Below the pieces are notes generated by a model. The model saw only the letters and a program-made list of their open reading frames with translations, made no database searches and was not told the origin of the DNA. Position numbers and translations under genes: made by a program. This document shows positions 30,315-36,790 of a DNA stretch of 43,459 bases, piece by piece (the stretch's first letter is position 1; the number at the start of each line of letters is the position of its first letter). Origin of the DNA: an uncultured Chromatiaceae bacterium (GTDB taxonomy: Bacteria; Pseudomonadota; Gammaproteobacteria; DRLM01); assembly GCA_945787555.1 (NCBI GenBank), contig CALZJG010000049.1:1-43459 (forward strand), given 5' to 3'.

Positions 30315-31000
30315 GCGGCGGGTGCCCGTCCGCAGCCCCGATTCGCGGGCAGGGCGATGTGCCTGCGCGTGGGATGGGGTAGCTGTGGCGCTTGCAGGTG
30401 ACGGAGGCCGCCCTTGCGCACTAGATTCAGACGCGGATTGTGGTGTTTCTTCTGAGCAGAGGAAGACACGCTGCAAGCTCGATCATCACGTTCGGAAGAG
30501 ACCTGGGTCGCGTTAGGCAGCGCGTCGAGTTGGTGGGTGAGGCAGTCATAGAGGGCGGCGGCATCGCCGCTTTGACAGTCGCTATGGCCGTAGGCGCGGA
30601 TAGGCAAGGCCGCGCCGGTGGAGGCCTTGCCGGGCGTGTAGTAACTCAGGCAAGTGTCGGTATGTCTGGGCGTCTTGATGACAGTCAGTGCGAGATGGCC
30701 TAGCGTGAGACGATCACCCTCGCGCAACGAAAGATCTGCGCAATCCACTCGCGCCCGGGCGGGCTCGCCGGAGGTGCAACCCGTGGCCCTGCGCCATTTC
30801 CCGGCCGTCGATACATGGTTGGCATGGATGTGGGAGCCGGTGCCATAGCGCAACGTCAGCCCAAGTTCGCCGAGCAACGCCAAATCCCGCCCCCGCTGCT
30901 TGGCGACAGGGTCGATGAGGAGGGCCTCGCCGCTGTTCCGGTCACCGAGGAGATTGGTGTAGGTGGCGCTGCTCGTATCAAAGCGCTGACGAAAAATCAC
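30311..31000 (-). CDS. Persulfide-dioxygenase-like metallo-beta-lactamase-fold protein, active site altered
   Basis: An ETHE1/Blh-type fold protein of 229 residues from the GTG at 31000 (VIFRQRFDTSSATYTNLL), preceded by GGGGA with six bases of spacing; an ATG at 31042 would add 14 residues. The fold is recognisable to the end (HNPRLNL, LPANRGCG), but the active site is changed. The HxHADH motif reads HIHANH (57-62, Asp61 to Asn). TPGHTD reads TPRHTD (His113 kept). GDALLIRG reads GAALPIRA, so the aspartate iron ligand (Asp154 of human ETHE1) is Ala130. The later YPGHDY histidine segment has become SSERDD (about 168-173). It is translationally coupled to TauE. It is either a decaying gene or a pseudoenzyme kept for another role; the frame itself is intact. 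Confidence 0.85.
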   Translation of the reverse strand: MIFRQRFDTSSATYTNLLGDRNSGEALLIDPVAKQRGRDLALLGELGLTLRYGTGSHIHANHVSTAGKWRRATGCTSGEPARARVDCADLSLREGDRLTLGHLALTVIKTPRHTDTCLSYYTPGKASTGAALPIRAYGHSDCQSGDAAALYDCLTHQLDALPNATQVSSERDDRACSVSSSAQKKHHNPRLNLVRKGGLRHLQAPQLPHPTRRHIALPANRGCGRAPAA

Positions 31001-31019
31001 CCGGCGTCCCCAAACATCA

Positions 31020-31265
31020 TCAGGCGCCGCGCTGGGTGGCATTACTGACCGCGCAGCCCGATTTGACGCCGGCCTTGGCGAGGATCTTTTCCATCAGGCA
31101 CCAGCGCGTGAAGCCGGACTGCAAGAGGTTGGCGCCCACGAAGGCCGTGAACCACAACCAGGTGGGCGCTACCAACAAGTCGACCTGTTGGGTGACATGG
31201 GCCAGGATCAATGACAAGAGTATGAAGCTTCCGGCGATGATACGGATCAAGCGTTCGCTGTTCAT
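31020..31265 (-). CDS. DUF2892 (YgaP-like) transmembrane protein
   Basis: An 81-residue protein, MNSERLIRIIAGSFILLSLILAH, with two membrane helices, of the DUF2892 type that also forms the membrane tail of YgaP rhodaneses. GGAG precedes the ATG at 31265, which overlaps the stop of the ArsR gene as ATGA. The CLMEKILAKAGVKSGC segment, with two cysteines, follows the second helix, as in many members. In BigR-type operons it sits next to the persulfide dioxygenase; the function is not established. Confidence 0.9.
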   Translation of the reverse strand: MNSERLIRIIAGSFILLSLILAHVTQQVDLLVAPTWLWFTAFVGANLLQSGFTRWCLMEKILAKAGVKSGCAVSNATQRGA

Positions 31266-31606
31266 AGCGTACTCCTTTTTGAGGGGGGATCTTCGCCGGG
31301 ACAAGCGGCGCCGGTCGGGCTGCAATAGATGGATTTGAGCGTCTCAGTCAGGCGCGCAAAGGCGGGATCGGCCAGGCGGTAAGTGACTTGTTGGCTATGT
31401 CGCTCGCAGGTCAATAAACCCATCAGCCGCATCTTGGCCAGATGCTGTGACAGGTTGGACTGCACGGCGCCCGTGGCCGCTTGCAGTTCCGACACGGTCA
31501 TGGGGCGCTCACTCAGGTGGCACAGGACCGCCAGCCTGAGTTCATGGGCCACCGCCCGTAGCGCGCGGGTGGCTTCGTGAATTTTCTCTTGGGGAAATCC
31601 AGTCAT
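31262..31606 (-). CDS. bigR: ArsR-family persulfide-sensing repressor, BigR/SqrR type
   Basis: A winged-helix repressor of 114 residues from the ATG at 31606. The recognition helix region is AVQSNLSQHLAKMRLMGLL. Cys29 (LAVLCHLSERP) and Cys95 (KSIYCSPTG) are 66 residues apart, the same spacing as the thiol-switch cysteines of BigR (42/108) and SqrR (41/107); two more cysteines are at 67 and 102. Sulfide or persulfide would therefore form a disulfide or polysulfide bridge and release DNA. It is first in the operon with DUF2892, the persulfide-dioxygenase-like protein and TauE. No metal-binding CxC motif of arsenic sensors is present. The symbol is by analogy. Confidence 0.85.
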   Translation of the reverse strand: MTGFPQEKIHEATRALRAVAHELRLAVLCHLSERPMTVSELQAATGAVQSNLSQHLAKMRLMGLLTCERHSQQVTYRLADPAFARLTETLKSIYCSPTGAACPGEDPPSKRSTL

Positions 31607-31608
31607 GC

Positions 31609-31641
31609 ATATAGAATATGAGCACATTCTAATATTGTCAA
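31609..31641 (-). promoter_or_regulatory. Promoter with an internal operator for the BigR-like operon
   Basis: On the minus strand TTGACA (31636-31641), a perfect -35 box, and TATTCT (31613-31618) are 17 bp apart. An inverted repeat TAGAAT-N8-ATTCTA (31612-31631) lies in the spacer and covers the -10 box, a natural site for the repressor. The ATG of the ArsR gene begins seven bases after the -10 box, about where transcription should start, so the mRNA may be leaderless; no ribosome binding site precedes this ATG. Confidence 0.75.
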
Positions 31642-31674
31642 CAGTCTTGTGAGTCGGTGAGGTCCTGGAATGCT

Positions 31675-32850
31675 TCAGTCGTGATCGTGGCGGCCTGGCA
31701 AGGGGGGCTTGCCGCGGTTCAGCCAGCGCTCCAGGGCGCGATCGACCCACCCCCAGAACGTTTCCAGACCGCGGCGATACCACGGTCGGTGCGGCCAGGT
31801 TTGCCAGGATAGCTCCGCGCACTGCGCGAAATCCTGCTCCAGCATGCGACGCGCCGCCGCCGCCGTGGTCGCCGAATCGATTTCCTGATTGGCTTCCAGG
31901 TTCCAACGCAAGGTCCAGCGGTCGATGTTACTCGAGCCGATGCTCGACCAGTCGTCGCACAGCAACATCTTGCTATGGGTGAAGCGGGGTTGATACTCAA
32001 ATATGCGCACCCCCTGTCGCAACAGCCCGGCATAGAAACGGCGTCCAGCGTGGCGCACCGCCGGGTGATCGGTGTGCGGTCCAGGCAACAGCAGACGCAC
32101 ATCCACACCGCGCCACGCCGCGCGGCGTAGGGCGCGCCGCAATTTCAGTGGCGGTACGAAATAGGCTGTGGCTAACCACACCCGATGTTGGGCGTTACGC
32201 ACGCGGTTGAGCGCATTGCGGGAAATGTCGCGTTGCTGCATGCCATGGTTATGGCTGACCCGCCCCCATTCCTTGCCTTGCGCCAGAGTGGCGATAGGCG
32301 CGAGCGCAATGGCTCGTCCGGTGCCGCGTTCCCAGGCGGCGCTAAACAGGGCCTGCCAATCGCTGACCACCGGGCCGGTGATACGCACCATGGTTTCGCG
32401 CCAGGCCGGCCTGGCGTCGGCGGGTGCGAATTGATCGGCCAGGCCGGCACCGCCGGTGTAGGCGATACGTCCGTCCACCACCAGCAATTTGCGATGATCG
32501 CGCATAAAGTTACGTCGCCATTGAGCGTAGCCCAAGGGATTGTAGAAATGCACTGCCACGCCTCCGAGCTCGAGGCGCATGCGATCTTCGCGGCGCAGAC
32601 CGCGGGCGCCGAAGTCATCGAGTATCAAATAGACTGCCGCACCGCGTGCGGCGGCGGCGCACAAGGCGGTGATAAAACGGTCCGCCACGCTGCCGGTTTC
32701 GACTAGATACATTTCCAGCAGAATAAGCTGGCGAGCCGCGGCGATGTCAGCGAGCATGGCGGGAAAGAATTGTTCGCCGTCGCGTAAGAGTTCGAAGTGA
32801 TTGCCTTCGCGCCAGGAGAAGACCGGAGGATGATTACGCAAAGTGGGCAT
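31675..32850 (-). CDS. clsB: Cardiolipin synthase-type phospholipase D protein
   Basis: A PLD-superfamily protein of 391 residues with two HKD motifs: His119-x-Lys121-x4-Asp126 (DHRKLLVVDG) and His291-x-Lys293-x4-Asp298 (THSKMLLCDD), each followed by the expected GG/GS-N segment. The lack of N-terminal membrane helices and the size fit the ClsB group, which makes cardiolipin from phosphatidylglycerol and phosphatidylethanolamine at the inner membrane. It is upstream of the ArsR promoter on the same strand and not obviously linked to it. The 231-bp gap to the next gene holds its own leader and the divergent promoter region. Confidence 0.9.
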   Translation of the reverse strand: MPTLRNHPPVFSWREGNHFELLRDGEQFFPAMLADIAAARQLILLEMYLVETGSVADRFITALCAAAARGAAVYLILDDFGARGLRREDRMRLELGGVAVHFYNPLGYAQWRRNFMRDHRKLLVVDGRIAYTGGAGLADQFAPADARPAWRETMVRITGPVVSDWQALFSAAWERGTGRAIALAPIATLAQGKEWGRVSHNHGMQQRDISRNALNRVRNAQHRVWLATAYFVPPLKLRRALRRAAWRGVDVRLLLPGPHTDHPAVRHAGRRFYAGLLRQGVRIFEYQPRFTHSKMLLCDDWSSIGSSNIDRWTLRWNLEANQEIDSATTAAAARRMLEQDFAQCAELSWQTWPHRPWYRRGLETFWGWVDRALERWLNRGKPPLPGRHDHD

Positions 32851-32989
32851 GGAGGGTGCCGTGGCGTCGTAGTGATCGCTAGTCTAGCAAGCGTGTTGGA
32901 CAAATGGTTAATGATGCCGGTTTCGGACGGCGTGGTCCGCGACGCTGGGTGAGGCTTGCAGTGAGTCCATCGGTGCAGCCCTCGCGCGC

Positions 32990-33018
32990 TTTAGCTTGGG
33001 ACCTGCAGCGGGTATGAT
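32990..33018 (+). promoter_or_regulatory. Candidate promoter for the membrane protein-mpl-ubiX genes
   Basis: TTTAGC (32990-32995) and TATGAT (33013-33018) are 17 bp apart. The -10 box is good and the -35 box is weak. A hairpin CCGCACTC-GT-GAGTGCGG (33043-33060) sits in the resulting leader, just before the Shine-Dalgarno AGGATAG of the next gene. Confidence 0.35.
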
Positions 33019-33081
33019 GCGCGCAGCATGGATCAATGACTGCCGCACTCGTGAGTGCGGTGCGACCGACAGGATAGTTGC

Positions 33082-33600
33082 GTGCTTCGTATCATCAAGG
33101 CTTTTTGGGATATTTGCTTGTTTCGCGCCGGGCCGCAGGATTTGCCCACTTCCTCGCTGTTGATGGCGGTGGCGCTGTTCGGCTATGGCGCAGCCAGCTT
33201 GTTGATCGCCTTCGCCCAGTTTCCACCTGAACGCGTATTTGCGGCGGTCGCTCTCGACATCGTGCTGCTGTTGATGCTGGCCTGGGCGGTGTTATGGGTG
33301 CGCTCGTTCATGGAGCGGTTCACGCAAACGCTTACCGCCTTGGCGGGCGTCGGCGCCTTGATGGGCTTTATTGCCTGGCCGTTGGCGGTCTGGCAGGCCG
33401 ATGCCGTGGCGCAGGGGCCGGAGACGGCCGGTGTGCCGTCCCTGATAGTGCTGGCGTGGCTGGCGTGGCACATCGCCGTGGTGGGGCATGTTTTGCGTCA
33501 CGCCCTCTCGACCATGATGTCGGTGGGGGCGACTCTGGCCGTGGTGTATGTCTACGTCGGTATTCGCCTGACGTCGATCCTGTTTGGGCCGTTGGGCTGA
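33082..33600 (+). CDS. Integral membrane protein of unknown function
   Basis: A 172-residue protein from the GTG at 33082, with AGGA upstream; a more upstream start is without a ribosome binding site. Four or five hydrophobic helices are visible: LLMAVALFGYGAASLLIAFA, ALDIVLLLMLAWAVLWV, ALAGVGALMGFIAWPLAV, LIVLAWLAWHIAVVGHVL and MMSVGATLAVVYVYVGI. The N-terminus (FWDICLFRAGPQDLPTSS) is conserved-looking and recalls Yip1-like membrane proteins of gammaproteobacteria. It is two bases from mpl, so the two are likely cotranscribed. No function is assigned. Confidence 0.75.
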   Translation: MLRIIKAFWDICLFRAGPQDLPTSSLLMAVALFGYGAASLLIAFAQFPPERVFAAVALDIVLLLMLAWAVLWVRSFMERFTQTLTALAGVGALMGFIAWPLAVWQADAVAQGPETAGVPSLIVLAWLAWHIAVVGHVLRHALSTMMSVGATLAVVYVYVGIRLTSILFGPLG

Positions 33601-33602
33601 GC

Positions 33603-35021
33603 ATGCGCATACATATCCTGGGCATTTGCGGCACTTTCATGGGCGGCCTCGCCCTGCTGGCGCGGGAAATGGGCTACGAGGTCAGCGGCTCGGATGCCAA
33701 TGTCTATCCGCCCATGAGCACGCAACTCGAAGCGCATGGCATCACCTTGAACGTCGGCTACGACCCCGCGCCGCTCGATCCCGCGCCGGATTGGGTGGTC
33801 ATCGGCAATGCGCTCTCGCGCGGCAATCCGGCGGTGGAGTACGTGTTGAATCGCGGCTTGCCCTATATTTCCGGCCCCGCTTTCCTCAGCGATTATGTGC
33901 TGCGCGAGCGCTGGGTGCTGGCGGTGGCCGGTACCCACGGCAAGACCACGACCAGCGCCATGTTGGCGTGGATACTGGAATATGCCGGCCTGTCTCCGGG
34001 CTTTCTCATCGGCGGCGTGCCGCGCAACTTCGGCGTCTCGGCGCGCTTAGGCCAGGCGCCGTTTTTTGTCGTCGAAGCCGACGAATACGACAGCGCTTTC
34101 TTCGATAAACGTTCCAAGTTCGTGCACTACCGACCGCGCACCGTAATCTTGAATAACCTTGAATTCGATCACGCCGATATTTTTCCCGATCTGGCTGCCA
34201 TCCAGCGCCAATTTCATCATTTCGTGCGAACTGTGCCCGGCGAAGGTTTGCTGGTGGTGCCTGACGGGGATGCGGCCCTGGAAGCGGTGCTGGCGCAAGG
34301 TTGCTGGACGCCGCTGGAACGCTTTGCGGTGGACACAGCGCCGCTTGGTGATAATCAATCGATGGTCGGTGACAAGCAACGCGAGGGCCGCTCATGGACG
34401 CTGGGCGAGGCGGCGGACGACGGCCATCGTTTCGAGGTGCGATGGGCCGGTCAGGCGGTCGGGACGGTGGAGTGGGACTTGTTTGGTGCACACAATGTGC
34501 ACAACGGCCTGGCCGCCATCGCCGCCGCGCGCCACGCCGGGGTGCCGCCCGCGGTGGCGGTCGAGGCCTTGGGCGACTTTCAAAACGTCAAACGCCGCAT
34601 GGAAGTGCGCGGTACGGTGGGGGGGGTGACCGTGTACGACGATTTCGCCCATCATCCCACCGCCATTGCTACCACCTTGGCGGGGTTGCGCCGCCGCGTG
34701 GGCGCGGCGACGCGCATCATCGCGGTGTTGGAGCCGCGCTCCAACACCATGCGCCTGGGTGTGCATCGCGACGAGTTGGCGCCGTCATTAGCGGGAGCCG
34801 ATGAGGTCTATCTCTACCGGCCGTCGGACATCCATTGGGATTTGCAGGAAGTGATCGCTGCCACCGGTGTCCCTACCTGGGTGCATGCGGACATACCCGC
34901 CATCGTGCGCGCCGTGGTCGACCTTGCGCGCCCCGGTGATCACGTGTTAATCATGAGCAACGGTGGGTTCGGGGGAATCCACGCCCAGCTGCTCGAGGCC
35001 CTTGCACAACGTGAGTCGTAA
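33603..35021 (+). CDS. mpl: UDP-N-acetylmuramate:L-Ala-gamma-D-Glu-meso-DAP ligase
   Basis: Reuses the tripeptide from peptidoglycan turnover by joining it to UDP-MurNAc with ATP, in the cytoplasm. It has 472 residues. The N-terminal Rossmann region [20 protein letters not shown] and the ATP-binding GTHGKTTTS (from residue 110) are typical of Mur ligases. [22 protein letters not shown] and [12 protein letters not shown] separate Mpl from Mur[13 protein letters not shown] and ALEPRSNTM-like segments follow in the C-terminal domain. It follows the membrane protein gene by two bases and overlaps ubiX by 11 bp. Confidence 0.96.
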   Translation: MRIHILGICGTFMGGLALLAREMGYEVSGSDANVYPPMSTQLEAHGITLNVGYDPAPLDPAPDWVVIGNALSRGNPAVEYVLNRGLPYISGPAFLSDYVLRERWVLAVAGTHGKTTTSAMLAWILEYAGLSPGFLIGGVPRNFGVSARLGQAPFFVVEADEYDSAFFDKRSKFVHYRPRTVILNNLEFDHADIFPDLAAIQRQFHHFVRTVPGEGLLVVPDGDAALEAVLAQGCWTPLERFAVDTAPLGDNQSMVGDKQREGRSWTLGEAADDGHRFEVRWAGQAVGTVEWDLFGAHNVHNGLAAIAAARHAGVPPAVAVEALGDFQNVKRRMEVRGTVGGVTVYDDFAHHPTAIATTLAGLRRRVGAATRIIAVLEPRSNTMRLGVHRDELAPSLAGADEVYLYRPSDIHWDLQEVIAATGVPTWVHADIPAIVRAVVDLARPGDHVLIMSNGGFGGIHAQLLEALAQRES

Positions 35022-35613
35022 CGCCATTGCCCTGGCCATGACGGGCGCCTCCGGCGCGGTCTATGGTTTGCGTTTGCTCGAATGTCTGCTCGGCGCCGGA
35101 CAGCAGGTGTATTTGATGCTCTCAGGACCGGGGCAAGTGGTGATCGGCATGGAGACCGATCTTAAACTACCGGGGCGCAGCGCCGAGCAAGAGGAATATC
35201 TAGGCGCGCTGTATGGCGCCCAAGGGGGTCAATTGCGCGTCTTCGGCCGTGAACAATGGACCGCGCCGGTGGCCAGCGGCTCCAGCGCACCGCGCGCCAT
35301 GGTGGTGTGTCCTTGCACCAGTGGCACCTTGTCATCCATCGCCCACGGCGGCAGCGACGATCTCTTGGAGCGCGCCGCCGACGTGGTGCTCAAGGAAGGC
35401 CGCAAGCTCATCATCGTGCATCGCGAAATGCCGCTATCGGTGATTCATTTGGAGAACATGCTCAAGCTGGCGCGCATGGGTGTGACCCTAATGCCCGCCA
35501 ATCCCGGTTTCTATCATCGGCCCGCCGCCATTACTGATTTGGTGGATTTCGTGGTGGCGCGCATCCTCGATCAATTGGACGTGGAGCACACTCTTGTGCC
35601 CCGCTGGGGGTGA
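35011..35613 (+). CDS. ubiX: Flavin prenyltransferase UbiX
   Basis: Makes prenylated FMN, the cofactor of UbiD-type decarboxylases in ubiquinone synthesis. It starts at the GTG at 35011 ([19 protein letters not shown]), overlapping the end of mpl by 11 bp; it has 200 residues. The FMN-binding [16 protein letters not shown] and the conserved [52 protein letters not shown] and [11 protein letters not shown] are all present. The overlap suggests translational coupling. No UbiD gene is in the window. Confidence 0.95.
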   Translation: MSRNAIALAMTGASGAVYGLRLLECLLGAGQQVYLMLSGPGQVVIGMETDLKLPGRSAEQEEYLGALYGAQGGQLRVFGREQWTAPVASGSSAPRAMVVCPCTSGTLSSIAHGGSDDLLERAADVVLKEGRKLIIVHREMPLSVIHLENMLKLARMGVTLMPANPGFYHRPAAITDLVDFVVARILDQLDVEHTLVPRWG

Positions 35614-35616
35614 GTC

Positions 35617-36231
35617 GTGAACCGAAGGTCGTCGCCAGCCATGGAAAAGCGACGAATACCGCTGTTTCCGTTGCATACCGTACTGTTTCCGGGCGGCGTG
35701 TTGCCGCTGCGAGTATTCGAGCCGCGTTACCTGGACATGATCAGCGCCTGTATGCGCGAGGGCAGTCGCTTCGGTGTGTGCTTGATCCGCCAGGGTAAGG
35801 AAGTCGGTGAGGCCGCTCTGCCCTACCACATCGGCACCGAAGTGAGCATCACCGACTGGCAGTTGCGCGAGGATGGTTTTCTAGGCATTACCGTGCGCGG
35901 TGAGCGACGCTATCGCATCTTGAGCACTGAGGTTGGGGCCTGTCAGTTGCTGCACGCGGAAGTGGAATCCCTGGCCGATGAGCCGGCATTGCCGTTGCCG
36001 CGGCAGTTCCGGGCGGGCGTGGAAGTGTTGCAGGCGATGATCGCCGAGGTGGGCGGGCACTATGCTCACGCAGCGACGCATTACGACGACGCGACTTGGG
36101 TCAGCGGTCGGTTGGCCGAATTACTGCCCATTGGCCTGGAGCAAAAGCAACACTTGCTGCACTTGGACGATCCCGTCGAGCGCTTGGAGCGCTTATGTGC
36201 GATGTGGGATTGTTTGTGCGGCGAAGAGTGA
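35617..36231 (+). CDS. LON substrate-binding-domain protein
   Basis: A protein of 204 residues (GTG at 35617; the ATG at 35641 would give 196). It consists of a Lon N-terminal domain without ATPase or protease: RRIPLFPLHTVLFPGGVLPLRVFEPRYLDM, then LITVRGERRYRIL-like segment and a helical tail ending in DPVERLERLCAMWD. Such stand-alone LON-domain proteins are common; their function is not known. It follows ubiX by three bases and is probably the last gene of that operon. The 205-bp gap after it holds a hairpin and tandem repeat. Confidence 0.88.
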   Translation: MNRRSSPAMEKRRIPLFPLHTVLFPGGVLPLRVFEPRYLDMISACMREGSRFGVCLIRQGKEVGEAALPYHIGTEVSITDWQLREDGFLGITVRGERRYRILSTEVGACQLLHAEVESLADEPALPLPRQFRAGVEVLQAMIAEVGGHYAHAATHYDDATWVSGRLAELLPIGLEQKQHLLHLDDPVERLERLCAMWDCLCGEE

Positions 36232-36261
36232 CATTGAGCGGGCGCTTGTATGACGCCTCTC

Positions 36262-36290
36262 GTGGATATTGGGCAAGGCCGAATATCCAC
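36262..36290. terminator. Hairpin between convergent LON-domain gene and dgkA
   Basis: A perfect 9-bp stem, GTGGATATT / AATATCCAC, with an 11-nt loop. No T-run follows in either direction, so it may be a weak terminator or structural element. Confidence 0.4.
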
Positions 36291-36370
36291 TGCCGCCAGT
36301 AATCGCGGTTAACACGCCCGCGTATTGGTAGCTTGCGCCCGTCAAACAAGAACGCCACAGGGTGTCGATC

Positions 36371-36430
36371 GCGGGTTATGCCGCGGGTTATGCCGCGGGT
36401 TATGCCGCGGGTTATGCCGCGGGTTATGCA
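36371..36430. repeat. 12-bp tandem repeat, five copies
   Basis: GCGGGTTATGCC is repeated five times, the last copy ending in A. It lies in the 205-bp gap between the LON-domain gene and dgkA, just beyond the dgkA stop at 36437. It is a minisatellite with no spacers and no recognised function. Confidence 0.9.
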
Positions 36431-36436
36431 GGAGCG

Positions 36437-36790
36437 CTAACTTAGCACCGACGCGATCATTAATACGCCCACCCATAATGCCCCCGCGCTCAATAGCAGC
36501 ACCGCCGCCGCGGCGCAGTCCTTCACCAGTTTGATGCGCGGGTGTTGCTCAGGATGCAAATGATCGGCCAAATGCTCCAGCGCGGTGTTGATCAGTTCCG
36601 CCGCCAGCACCAGCGTCACCATGGCGCCGACCAGCGCCCACCAGATTAGCGCGGGCTGCAAAATTACCAGCACGGGAATCACTGCCACGCCCGCCCACAC
36701 TTGCAGCCGTAGGCTATGTTCGCTGCGCCAAGCGCTGCGCATGCCATTCCAGGCGTAACGCAGGCGCTGGCGGAAGGCGCTGTTTTTCAT
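36437..36790 (-). CDS. dgkA: Diacylglycerol kinase
   Basis: A small inner-membrane kinase of 117 residues that phosphorylates diacylglycerol to phosphatidate. The start at 36790 (MKNSAFRQRLRYAWNGM) overlaps the end of the DedA gene as ATGA; a longer frame lies wholly inside that gene. Three membrane helices and the family signature ELINTALEHLADHLHPEQHPRIKLVKDCAAAAVLLL with Glu-Asn-Thr-Ala-Glu residues are present. The coupling to a DedA/PAP2 gene suggests a shared lipid-recycling role. Confidence 0.94.
   Translation of the reverse strand: MKNSAFRQRLRYAWNGMRSAWRSEHSLRLQVWAGVAVIPVLVILQPALIWWALVGAMVTLVLAAELINTALEHLADHLHPEQHPRIKLVKDCAAAAVLLLSAGALWVGVLMIASVLS

Noticed and set aside
30315-30476. 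An N-terminal extension of the TauE protein
   Set aside because: The extra 54 residues are Ser/Pro-rich with no membrane features, overlap the upstream gene in another frame, and the ATGA junction gives a normal start.
36371-36430. The tandem GCGGGTTATGCC units as a CRISPR array
   Set aside because: The copies are contiguous and 12 bp long, with no spacers.
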